Shown piece after piece: positions 40,431-47,593 of a stretch of 47,593 bases of DNA. The stretch lies in NCBI GenBank assembly GCA_002454815.1, contig DKJL01000001.1, positions 25,032-72,624 of the forward strand. The letters run 5' to 3'. The position numbers and the translations under genes were made by a program. Numbering within the stretch: the stretch's first letter is position 1; every line of letters starts with the position of its first letter. Source of the stretch: Flavobacteriales bacterium UBA6693. GTDB lineage: Bacteria; Bacteroidota; Bacteroidia; Flavobacteriales; Weeksellaceae. The notes below the pieces were generated by a model. That model was given only the letters and a program-made list of their open reading frames with translations. It did no database searches and was not told the DNA's origin.

Positions 40431-41129
40431 ATGACTGATACCGATTTTCTGGAAGGGCAGATCATACTGCTGGATAAACCGCTGGACTGGACCAGCTTTC
40501 AAGCCGTGAATAAACTTAAGTATAAACTGAAAAATGAATTTGGGCTGCCCAAAAAATTTAAAATCGGTCATGCCGGCACACTCGATCCCCGCGCCACCGG
40601 TTTACTGATTGTCTGCACCGGAAAATTCACCAAAAAAATACCTGAAATCCAGGATGCGCCCAAAGAATACGAGGCCGAAATAAAACTAGGCGTGCAAACC
40701 GAATCCTACGATACGGAAAAACCTGAGATTTTAGCTCAGGATATCACGCATTTAAAAGAAGAAGAAATTTTCGCCGCACTTCAGACGTTTGTCGGTGAAA
40801 TTGACCAGACGCCGCCCGTATTTTCTGCCATAAAAATTGATGGAAAACGCGCATATGATTTAGCGAGAAAAGGGGAAGAGATAGAGATGAAGTCCCGCAA
40901 AACGACCATTCATTACCTCAACAATATCCGTATTGATTTACCTCTGGTTTCGTTTACCGTTGGCTGTTCCAAAGGAACCTACATCCGAAGTCTGGCACAT
41001 GATATTGGTCAGGAATTGCATGTGGGCGCTTATCTGACCAATCTCCGGCGCACAAAAATCGGCGACTATTCCGTCGAAAGTGCCAATGCAGATTTCCTCA
41101 ACGATGATTTTAAGTTCAATCCGTGTTGA
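40431..41129 (+). CDS. truB: tRNA pseudouridine(55) synthase
   Basis: 232 residues, the short form without the C-terminal PUA-type domain of E. coli TruB, as usual in Bacteroidota. It converts U55 of the tRNA T loop to pseudouridine. The catalytic Asp is in GHAGTLDPRATGLLIVCTG. DKPLDWTSFQAVNKLK at the start, DQTPPVFSAIKIDGKRAYDLAR and CSKGTYIRSLAHDIG complete the family motifs. The last seven bases overlap the next coding sequence, which suggests coupling. Confidence 0.95.
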   Translation: MTDTDFLEGQIILLDKPLDWTSFQAVNKLKYKLKNEFGLPKKFKIGHAGTLDPRATGLLIVCTGKFTKKIPEIQDAPKEYEAEIKLGVQTESYDTEKPEILAQDITHLKEEEIFAALQTFVGEIDQTPPVFSAIKIDGKRAYDLARKGEEIEMKSRKTTIHYLNNIRIDLPLVSFTVGCSKGTYIRSLAHDIGQELHVGAYLTNLRRTKIGDYSVESANADFLNDDFKFNPC

Positions 41130-41677
41130 AGAGAATCTTTTTTGTGCTTGTTTGCTTTTCAAGTTCGCTGATAAACGCGCAGACAGGAAAAAAAATAGGT
41201 TTTTACAGTACTCTTGACGCCAATCTCGCAACTGATCTGGTAGGAATCATCCAACCGGAGCCAAAAACGCCTTATAAAACAGAAAATGCCGAGGCGGGCA
41301 AATTCACTTACGGAGCCAGCGCGTTGGTTGGTTATCAGCCATTAAGTTGGTTTTCTGTGGCCGGTGGATTACGCTACAGTTATGTGCTTCCGAATTTTCA
41401 TTTTATTTATTATAAACTGCAGACAAACTTTTATGTCGGAAGTAAATTTGAAGAAGATCTCACTTATATTTTTGCTAATTTTGGTGAGATAATTAATCGC
41501 ACGGCCGTAGAGAGCGCGGGATTTTTCGGCTTCGGGGTAGGCAAAATCGAACCGCTTGGAAGCAGGTTCGGTCATCATTTTCAGCTGGGCCTGGATTTGC
41601 AGTCGGCCGGTGAAGACGCCGTAGTTTTTGTCGGTTTTTCTTACGGAATCATTCTTTTTAGCAATAAAAAATTTTAA
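41123..41677 (+). CDS. predicted outer membrane beta-barrel protein of unknown function
   Basis: 184 residues. The signal peptide is LKRIFFVLVCFSSSLINAQ. The mature part has the alternating pattern of a small beta-barrel: YGASALVGYQPLSWFSVAGGLRYSY, FQLGLDLQ and FVGFSYGIILF at the C-terminus. There is no ATG at the start: GTG at 41123 or TTG at 41126, both overlapping the truB stop. Translational coupling with truB probably drives its expression. I do not recognise a named family. It lies between two pseudouridine synthases, possibly only by operon inheritance. Confidence 0.75.
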   Translation: MLKRIFFVLVCFSSSLINAQTGKKIGFYSTLDANLATDLVGIIQPEPKTPYKTENAEAGKFTYGASALVGYQPLSWFSVAGGLRYSYVLPNFHFIYYKLQTNFYVGSKFEEDLTYIFANFGEIINRTAVESAGFFGFGVGKIEPLGSRFGHHFQLGLDLQSAGEDAVVFVGFSYGIILFSNKKF

Positions 41678-41683
41678 TAGAAA

Positions 41684-42409
41684 TTGGAGCAAACACGCAT
41701 AAATAAATACCTTTCCGAAGTTGGATACTGTTCCCGCCGCGAGGCCGACCGACTTTTGGAACAGGGCAGAATTACCATTAACGGTAAAATTCCGGAACTC
41801 GGAACCAAAGTTACCGACCAAGACGAGATTTTTGTAGACGGTATTTCAATCCGGAAAGATGAAGAAAAACACGTTTACATTGCACTTTATAAGCCGGTGG
41901 GAATTGTATGCACCACCGATACCAAGCGCGAACGGGACAACATCATCGACTTCGTAAATCATCCCAAAAGAATTTTCCCCATCGGCCGGCTCGACAAACC
42001 CAGCGAAGGACTTATTTTGCTGACGTCCGATGGTGATATTGTGAATAAAATTTTGCGCTCGCGCAACAACCATGGCAAAGAATATATCGTCCGCGTCGAT
42101 AAACCGATTACACCCAAATTTTTGCAACAGATGCGTGGTGGCATTCCCATTCTCGGCACGATAACCAATAAGTGCGAAGTCGAGCAGATCGATACCTTGT
42201 CATTTCGTATTGTCTTAACGCAGGGACTGAACCGGCAAATCCGCCGCATGTGCGAATATTGTGGCTACGAGGTGAAAAAACTCAAGCGTATCCGCGTGCT
42301 TAACATCAAACTGGATCTGCCCGCTGGAAAATGGCGCGATCTTACAACAGCGGAACTCGAGGAACTGTTTCAAATCGTCGGAGATTCGAAGAAAACACAC
42401 GAGAATTAA
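41684..42409 (+). CDS. rluF: 23S rRNA pseudouridine(2604) synthase, RluF-like
   Basis: 241 residues. The N-terminal S4 RNA-binding domain is RINKYLSEVGYCSRREADRL and following (about 5-50). The catalytic domain has GRLDKPSEGLILLTSDGD with the catalytic Asp, and GLNRQIRRMCEYCGYEVKKL. VNKILRSRNNHGKEYIVRVDKPI follows RluF more closely than RluB, RluE or RsuA. The start is TTG at 41684: a TAG stands one codon upstream, and the S4 domain begins at once. It starts six bases after the barrel-protein stop, in the same operon as truB. Confidence 0.92.
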   Translation: MEQTRINKYLSEVGYCSRREADRLLEQGRITINGKIPELGTKVTDQDEIFVDGISIRKDEEKHVYIALYKPVGIVCTTDTKRERDNIIDFVNHPKRIFPIGRLDKPSEGLILLTSDGDIVNKILRSRNNHGKEYIVRVDKPITPKFLQQMRGGIPILGTITNKCEVEQIDTLSFRIVLTQGLNRQIRRMCEYCGYEVKKLKRIRVLNIKLDLPAGKWRDLTTAELEELFQIVGDSKKTHEN

Positions 42410-42556
42410 TCTGTGTAATTTCTGCATTACAACGGCCTTTTTTTAACTTTAAAAGTTTTTTCCATTAGTAAACTACGACTGCTGGTCGAAGCTGTTTCAC
42501 TTACATTTTAGTTTGAACTAAAGGTTTAAAAGCGGTAATAAATCAGTAAATGAAAA

Positions 42557-44092
42557 TTACTTCTCAATTGCGACCTTATACTCCGGATCCTGCACAATAT
42601 TTACGTCGATTACGGCGGAGGCATTTTCCAAAAGGCGGATGCAGTCCGCACTAAGATATTGCAAATGAACTTTTTTTCCGGCCCCGCTGTAGCGTTTTGT
42701 CAAATTGTTTAATGCGTCGATGGCAGACATATCGGCCACCCGCGATTCTTTGAAATTAATAATGATCTCTTCGGGATCCTGCGCTACGGTAAATTTTTCT
42801 GTAAAAGCCTGAACGGAACCAAAGAACAGCGGTCCGTAAATCTCGTAGTGTTTTACACCAGCTTCATCAACGTGGGTGCGCGCGCGTATTCTCTTTGCAC
42901 TTTCCCAAGCGAAAACCAAGGCAGAAATAATAACACCGATAAGTACTGCCAGCGCCAGATTGTGCAGCAAGACTGTGATGACTGCCACCAATATCCCGAC
43001 GAAGATGTCGTGTCTCGGCATTTTTTTAATTATCCGGAAACTAGCCCACTCGAAAGTCCCGAGTGCCACCATCATCATCACACCGACCAGCGCGGCCATC
43101 GGCAACTTACCGATAATCGGTGCACCAAAAAGAATGATGAGTAAAATTGTGATTGCTGCGATAATTCCTGAAAGTCTTGCGCGCGAACCTGCTGAGAGGT
43201 TTACCAGAGTTTGGGCAATCATCGGACAGCCGCCCATGCCAAAGAAAAAACCGTTAGCGATATTGGAAGTTCCCTGCGCGATACATTCCCGGTTGCCGTT
43301 ACCTTTGGTTCCGGTGATTTCGTCTACTAAATTCAGCGTCAATAATCCTTCAGTAAGCCCAACGGCTGCGAAAATTAAAGAGTAAGGAAGAATCACTTTC
43401 AGTGCTTCTAGTGAAACGGGTATGTCCGGAATATGAAAAGGCGGAAAACCACCCTCGACCGAGGCGATATCCTGCACGGTTTTCGTTTCAATTCCAAATA
43501 AAACCACTAAAGCAAAGACCACAATAATTGCTACAAGGGTAGCCGGAATTTTCTTCGTAATTCGCGGAAAGAGAGCGACGATGGCAATGGTCAGTGCAAC
43601 CAAGCCGATCATCATCATTAATGCGTCCCCCCGTAACCAAACGAGCGCGCCATCTTTTAAAACTTTAAACTGATCCAGCTGGGAAAGGAAAATAATAATG
43701 GCTAAACCATTTAAAAATCCGTACATCACCGGCTGCGGCACGAGGCGGATAAATTTGCTGAATTTAAAAAGACCAATAAGAATTTGTATCACACCGGCCA
43801 GCGCGACGGCGGCAAAAACATATTCCAAACCGTGGGACTTCATCAGCGCGATGAGCACGATGACTGTGGCGCCGGCTCCTCCGGAAATCATGCCGGGGCG
43901 CCCGCCAAAAACTGCAGTTACCAAACCCGCAATAAAGGCCGCGTAAAGACCGGTAAGTGGCGGAAACCCGGCGAGAATAGCAAACGACAGCGATTCCGGA
44001 ATCATCGTCATAGCCACGGTAAGTCCGGCCAGAATTTCGTTCTTATAATTTATTTTTTGGGAAAAATCGAATAAATTGAGGGCTAGCTTCAT
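42557..44092 (-). CDS. SulP family anion transporter with C-terminal STAS domain
   Basis: 511 residues with about eleven or twelve transmembrane segments. The family features are ILAGLTVAMTMIPESLSFAILAGFPPLTGLYAAF at the start, ISGGAGATVIVL, and a STAS domain from about residue 400 (YEIYGPLFFGSVQAFTEKF, RVADMSAIDALNNL). SulP proteins carry sulfate, bicarbonate or other anions, and the ion is not predictable here. No carbonic anhydrase or sulfate genes are adjacent. A minus-strand -7 element (TATTTTTG at 44174-44181) precedes it. It is convergent with rluF. Confidence 0.92.
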   Translation of the reverse strand: MKLALNLFDFSQKINYKNEILAGLTVAMTMIPESLSFAILAGFPPLTGLYAAFIAGLVTAVFGGRPGMISGGAGATVIVLIALMKSHGLEYVFAAVALAGVIQILIGLFKFSKFIRLVPQPVMYGFLNGLAIIIFLSQLDQFKVLKDGALVWLRGDALMMMIGLVALTIAIVALFPRITKKIPATLVAIIVVFALVVLFGIETKTVQDIASVEGGFPPFHIPDIPVSLEALKVILPYSLIFAAVGLTEGLLTLNLVDEITGTKGNGNRECIAQGTSNIANGFFFGMGGCPMIAQTLVNLSAGSRARLSGIIAAITILLIILFGAPIIGKLPMAALVGVMMMVALGTFEWASFRIIKKMPRHDIFVGILVAVITVLLHNLALAVLIGVIISALVFAWESAKRIRARTHVDEAGVKHYEIYGPLFFGSVQAFTEKFTVAQDPEEIIINFKESRVADMSAIDALNNLTKRYSGAGKKVHLQYLSADCIRLLENASAVIDVNIVQDPEYKVAIEK

Positions 44093-44173
44093 TTATAATT
44101 GAAAAGTTTTACGCCGGTTTAGAATTCAGAAGAAATAAATAAATAGTTTGCCGGACGTTATTTTTTGAGTTCG

Positions 44174-44181
44174 CAAAAATA
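44174..44181 (-). promoter_or_regulatory. -7 element of the SulP gene
   Basis: CAAAAATA on the plus strand, reading TATTTTTG on the minus strand, a perfect TAnnTTTG. It is 81 bases before the SulP ATG and just after the DUF421 stop. A -33 box was not evident. Confidence 0.4.
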
Positions 44182-44196
44182 CGAAAATAAGCGCGC

Positions 44197-44742
44197 TCAC
44201 TCTTCGGCGGATTTCTTATTTTTAAAGTGCTGCACTTCTTCCAGCGCGGTATTACCGGAATTCCCATTTTCTTTTGTAATTACACTCATGTCGCCGGTTG
44301 GTTCCAAAATGATGGCTTTGATTTTAGAGAAATCAGAATGACCGGCTTCCCGGGCAGACTTGTGCAACTCGGATGCCGTCACCCTTTGCTGTCGCATAGC
44401 ATTTTCCATGAAGTTATTTTCGTAATAAAGTAAAGTTGGCTGATTGCTGATGAGTATCCGGAACCGACTGCTTCGCGCAGAAATATAAGTGAAGGTGAAT
44501 TGTAAAATGATCAGCAGTGTAATCCCCGTAAGTCCCTCCGCCAGCGGGATGTTCTTGTTGAGCATTACAGAACTCAGCGTTGAACCCAGGGCAATGGTTA
44601 CGATAAAATCGTACGCATTCATTTTTGCCAAAGTTCTTTTGCCCGAAACGCGCAGTATCGCTACAATTAGTAAATAAGCAATTACGGTGGTGATAGCGAT
44701 TCTCAGCACGCCGTCCCAACTGTCGAAGAAAATAGGTTCCAT
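44197..44742 (-). CDS. DUF421 (YetF-type) membrane protein
   Basis: 181 residues. Three N-terminal transmembrane segments (about 13-33, 42-62 and 66-86) precede the cytoplasmic DUF421 domain. The key text is RVSGKRTLAKMNAYDFIVTIALGSTLSSVML, then QPTLLYYENNFMENAMRQQRVTASELHKSAR, typical of YetF/YdfS-like proteins. Bacillus relatives affect spore or membrane physiology, but no biochemical function is settled. It is upstream of the SulP gene on the same strand and may be co-transcribed by readthrough. Confidence 0.9.
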   Translation of the reverse strand: MEPIFFDSWDGVLRIAITTVIAYLLIVAILRVSGKRTLAKMNAYDFIVTIALGSTLSSVMLNKNIPLAEGLTGITLLIILQFTFTYISARSSRFRILISNQPTLLYYENNFMENAMRQQRVTASELHKSAREAGHSDFSKIKAIILEPTGDMSVITKENGNSGNTALEEVQHFKNKKSAEE

Positions 44743-44777
44743 TTATTAAATTTATTTACATTTTAGTTATTCGGGTA

Positions 44778-45458
44778 TCACTGCAACATTGAAATTAGTT
44801 GCTTTGCGGCGGGGCCGGCAGATAGAGGATTTTGACCTGTAATCAGCAGTCCGTCGGTTTCTACATGCGTGCCAAATGGCAGTAATGCATTGTGATAATC
44901 AGCACCTGCTTCCTTCAGAAGGTCTTCAAGCATGTAAGGAATTTCATCTGCTCTCAGAGCCAGTCTTTCTTCAGTATTGGAAAATGCCGTTACGCGCCGG
45001 CCTTTTAAAACAGAATTATCAATTTCAGCAGCTTTTAAAAGTGCGGCAGGACCATGACAAACCGCAGCAACCGGTTTTCCCGAATGTAAAAAAGCCACGA
45101 TCAGCTCTCCGCACTCTTGATTCGACGCGAGATCGAAAAGTGGTCCGTGGCCACCCGGCAGAAAAACAGCGTCGTAATCTGCGGCTGAAACTTCGTCCAG
45201 TTTTCCGGTGTTGGCAAGTTGCCCCTTCGCATCAGCATCGTCCTGAAATCTACGGTTGGAAGCAGTAACGTTCTCTGTCAGCGAACTCATCGGATCGATA
45301 GGTGGCTGGCCACCTTTTGGACTTACCAGAGTGACTTCATAGCCAATATCAATAAATTTATAGTACGGATCGGTAAATTCACCAATCCAAAGACCCGTCT
45401 TGTTATCGGTGTTTACCAGATTTTCGTGCGAAGTGAGGATCATTAATATCTTTTTCAT
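44778..45458 (-). CDS. DJ-1/PfpI (type 1 glutamine amidotransferase-like) protein
   Basis: 226 residues from the ATG at 45458. The frame is open to 45563, but the upstream 35 residues are not family-like. The nucleophile elbow is AAVCHGPAALL with Cys134 and His135, and Glu27 in WIGEFTDPYY is the conserved acid. PGGHGPLFDL is also characteristic. Relatives include Hsp31-like chaperone/glyoxalase proteins and stress proteins YhbO/YajL. A role in detoxifying methylglyoxal or in protein repair is possible. It is a single gene, divergent from the M20 gene. Confidence 0.9.
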   Translation of the reverse strand: MKKILMILTSHENLVNTDNKTGLWIGEFTDPYYKFIDIGYEVTLVSPKGGQPPIDPMSSLTENVTASNRRFQDDADAKGQLANTGKLDEVSAADYDAVFLPGGHGPLFDLASNQECGELIVAFLHSGKPVAAVCHGPAALLKAAEIDNSVLKGRRVTAFSNTEERLALRADEIPYMLEDLLKEAGADYHNALLPFGTHVETDGLLITGQNPLSAGPAAKQLISMLQ

Positions 45459-45733
45459 TTCCTGATTTTTAAATAAGTTATAATTTATTTTGAACTTAAA
45501 CAGAAACTGCGGAAAGAATGATGCCAAATGAAGTTGTAAAGGTTTTAAAATAAACAGTTTCATTTTGAATGAAATTTAAGCCTCGTTTTCTCAATCGTAA
45601 TTCCATTATTTTAAAAGCTTAATTAAATACAAAAACAATGAATATGAAATCTTTACTGCAAAGGTGGCTTAGAAAAATAACTTTTTTAGAAATTTTTGTA
45701 ACTTAAAGCAGCTAAAAATTAATCAAAATAAAT

Positions 45734-46870
45734 ATGAACGATATCCATTCACTGCGAAAACATTTACATCAAAACCCTGAACTTTCGGGTAAAGAATATA
45801 AAACGGCGAAAACAATCGCTGCTTTTTTGAAGCAGTTTGAACCCGACCAGTTATTGGAAGGACTAGGAAATGGCACGGGAATTATCGCCATTTATGAGCC
45901 GGAAATAGAGCCGAAGCAAACTTTACTTTTCCGATGCGAACTCGATGCGCTGCCGATTCAGGAAATTAATGATTTTGAACACCGGTCCTCGGTGAACGAG
46001 GTTTCGCATAAATGTGGTCACGATGGACACATGGCGTCAATGTGTTTGCTTGCTAAAAAACTGCACGAAGTACCTTTGAAAAATACCAGAATTTTACTGC
46101 TTTTTCAACCGGCAGAGGAAAACGGGGAAGGCGCAATAGCAATTTTTAATGATGAACACTTTAAAGAATTAAAACCTGATAAAGTTTTTGCGCTCCACAA
46201 TCTGCCGGGTTACGATCACCATGACATTGTAGTGAAAAATAACACGTTTACCTGTGCTGTGAATTCAATTATAATTAAATTAAATGGGCGCACTGCGCAT
46301 GCCGGAGAACCGGAAAATGGCGAAAATCCTGCACTGGCGATCGCTGAAATTATTCAGGAATTTGATAAAAGAAATCAGCCTGACGCGAAAAAAGCTCGAT
46401 TTACGATACTGACGCCGATTCACCTGACGATGGGTACGAAAGATTATGGAATCTCAGCGGGTTACGGCGAAGTGCATTATACCTTCAGGCGGGCTGCAAA
46501 TTCGGAAATGAAAGAACTGGAGCAGGAACTGGAAACGATCGCCGTGAAAGCGGCAAATCGTTACGGATTACGTCCGGAAATATCATGGACCCAAAAGTTC
46601 AGCGCTAACGAAAACGATCCGGCCACCGTAGATTTTGTGAGAAAGGCGGCGAAAGAAAATAAATTTAATTTGATTGAACGCGAAGTGCCTTTCCAGTGGG
46701 GCGAGGATTTTGGCGTGTTTACGGAAAACTATAAAGGCGCGATGTTTGGACTCGGAAGTGGCAAAAATACGCCGAATCTGCATAACCCGGATTACGACTG
46801 GCCCGACGAAATAACGGCCACCGCCGCAGAAATGTTTTATAAAATTAGTAAACTGATTGATGCACAATAA
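45734..46870 (+). CDS. M20 family amidohydrolase (hippurate hydrolase / IAA-amino-acid hydrolase-like)
   Basis: 378 residues, cytoplasmic, with no signal peptide. Metal ligands: Cys94, His96 and His99 in HKCGHDGHMA, and Glu in QPAEENGEGA. FALHNLPG and the C-terminal LHNPDYDWPDE region supply further ligands. RKHLHQNPELSGKEYKTA is the typical start. The Cys-based site puts it with N-acyl amino-acid amidohydrolases. The dimerisation domain contains NGRTAHAGEPENGENPA. The alanine racemase gene overlaps its 3' end by 11 bases, so both are translated together. Confidence 0.92.
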   Translation: MNDIHSLRKHLHQNPELSGKEYKTAKTIAAFLKQFEPDQLLEGLGNGTGIIAIYEPEIEPKQTLLFRCELDALPIQEINDFEHRSSVNEVSHKCGHDGHMASMCLLAKKLHEVPLKNTRILLLFQPAEENGEGAIAIFNDEHFKELKPDKVFALHNLPGYDHHDIVVKNNTFTCAVNSIIIKLNGRTAHAGEPENGENPALAIAEIIQEFDKRNQPDAKKARFTILTPIHLTMGTKDYGISAGYGEVHYTFRRAANSEMKELEQELETIAVKAANRYGLRPEISWTQKFSANENDPATVDFVRKAAKENKFNLIEREVPFQWGEDFGVFTENYKGAMFGLGSGKNTPNLHNPDYDWPDEITATAAEMFYKISKLIDAQ

Positions 46871-47593
46871 CTCTTATATCGAACTCGACCCCGAAGCTTT
46901 TAAAACTAATATTGAATTTTTACGGAAACATTTTCACAAAGGAGTTTTGATTTCTTCCGTGGTGAAAGGCAATGCTTACGGCCACTGCATCGAAAATTTT
47001 GTGAAAATCGCTATGAGTGAACATGTAAAACACTTTTCTGTGTTCGACAGCCATGAAGCGCGGCGGGTTCATTCCGTTGCCGGCGATAATGCAACATTAA
47101 TGATTATGGGTTGGCTGAGCGCAGAGCACGATCTGCACTGGATTATTGAGAATAACGTCGAATTTTTTGTCTTTGAAAAAAACAGGCTTATTTCCGCATT
47201 AGCTGTTGCAAAAAAATTAAATAAAAAAGCAATTGTTCACATCGAAACTGAAACCGGGATGAACCGGACCGGCTTCGCCAATTCGGAACTGAATTGGGTG
47301 CAGGAATTTCTGAAAAAGCACGTGCAGCACATTGAATTTAAAGGTCTTTGTACGCATTTTGCGGGTGCCGAAAGTATTGCGAATTATTACCGAATCAAAA
47401 AACAAATTGAGCGTTATAATGAAATTTACGATCAGTTTTGTGCGCGCGGTTTAAAACCAAAACAAAGACACGCCGCCTGTTCTGCCGCTGCCATGATGTA
47501 TCCGGAAACGCAGATGGATATGGTGCGGATCGGTATTATGCAGTACGGTTTTTGGTCGAGTGCGGAAGTGTTGGTGAATTATTATAACACGAC
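46860..47593 (+). CDS. alr: alanine racemase (3'-truncated by window)
   Basis: The first 244 residues, running off the window. The start ATG at 46860 overlaps the M20 stop by 11 bases in another frame. A PLP-binding Lys36 lies in SSVVKGNAYGH, the standard site. Fold type III text follows: HIETETGMNRTGF, GLCTHFAGAES, and MVRIGIMQYGFW in place of the usual RxGIxLYG. It is a stand-alone racemase rather than the MurF-Alr fusion found in some Bacteroidota. The unusual VVKGNAYGH context and the QYGFW variant suggest a divergent alanine or other amino-acid racemase. The overlap with an amidohydrolase suggests joint use of N-acyl or D-amino acids. Confidence 0.88.
   Translation, partial: MHNNSYIELDPEAFKTNIEFLRKHFHKGVLISSVVKGNAYGHCIENFVKIAMSEHVKHFSVFDSHEARRVHSVAGDNATLMIMGWLSAEHDLHWIIENNVEFFVFEKNRLISALAVAKKLNKKAIVHIETETGMNRTGFANSELNWVQEFLKKHVQHIEFKGLCTHFAGAESIANYYRIKKQIERYNEIYDQFCARGLKPKQRHAACSAAAMMYPETQMDMVRIGIMQYGFWSSAEVLVNYYNT

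Overview
The window is a chromosomal stretch of a Bacteroidota bacterium, most likely a flavobacterium of the Weeksellaceae (Chryseobacterium/Kaistella type). Three things support this. Core genes (trxB, uvrA, dnaN, pheT, rsmA, rluF, the giant cytochrome c assembly protein) read as flavobacterial proteins. The promoters fit the Bacteroidota TTTG / TAnnTTTG pattern rather than the E. coli one. Starts mostly follow A-rich leaders instead of strong Shine-Dalgarno sites, and some genes start with TTG or GTG. No phage, insertion sequence, CRISPR array or rRNA was seen. These assignments come from reading the sequence, without a database search.

Layout. 1-2.4 kb: end of a succinyl-CoA:3-ketoacid CoA-transferase operon (scoA partial, scoB), a secreted dienelactone-hydrolase-type enzyme and a cupin. 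2.4-5.6 kb: a small PD-(D/E)xK protein divergent from holA by two bases, trxB, crcB and tRNA-Ser(TGA). 5.7-6.2 kb: an intergenic region full of repeats. 6.2-9.1 kb: a stress-type group made of an AlkB-like dioxygenase, a 360-residue Gly/Ser/Tyr/Asn/Asp/Arg-rich disordered protein ending in a YciG-like KGG motif, and a YciF/DUF892 ferritin-like protein. 9.5-13.3 kb: a tight glycan cluster (glycosyltransferase, UDP-galactopyranose mutase, GH1-like hydrolase, nucleotidyltransferase), followed by a SemiSWEET transporter.

14-17.4 kb: an SDR plus NylB-like serine hydrolase operon, an M28 peptidase lipoprotein and tRNA-Arg(CCT). 17.4-27 kb: uvrA, a TonB-dependent receptor with a DUF2490 protein, dnaN and pheT. 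27-31.4 kb: a META lipoprotein, a small acidic protein, 3-hydroxyacyl-CoA dehydrogenase with an M23 peptidase, a Gfo/Idh oxidoreductase and pcm. 31.7-37.3 kb: the fused cytochrome c assembly protein, rnz, a TIGR02757 protein and a membrane protein with a perfect acidic coiled coil. 37.3-42.4 kb: rsmA, then an envelope/RNA-modification run ftsX, DUF3098, uppP, truB, a barrel protein and rluF. 42.5-47.6 kb: SulP transporter, DUF421 protein, DJ-1/PfpI protein, M20 amidohydrolase and a partial alanine racemase.

The most unusual system is the KGG/YciF pair. E. coli keeps the same families together as yciGFE, but here the KGG protein carries a long Lys-free, Tyr/Arg-rich low-complexity domain that resembles condensate-forming proteins. 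Its gene is preceded by a helically phased array of TTAAAY elements. Next in interest are the Galf-type glycan cluster, the acidic coiled-coil membrane protein and several families of intergenic repeats.
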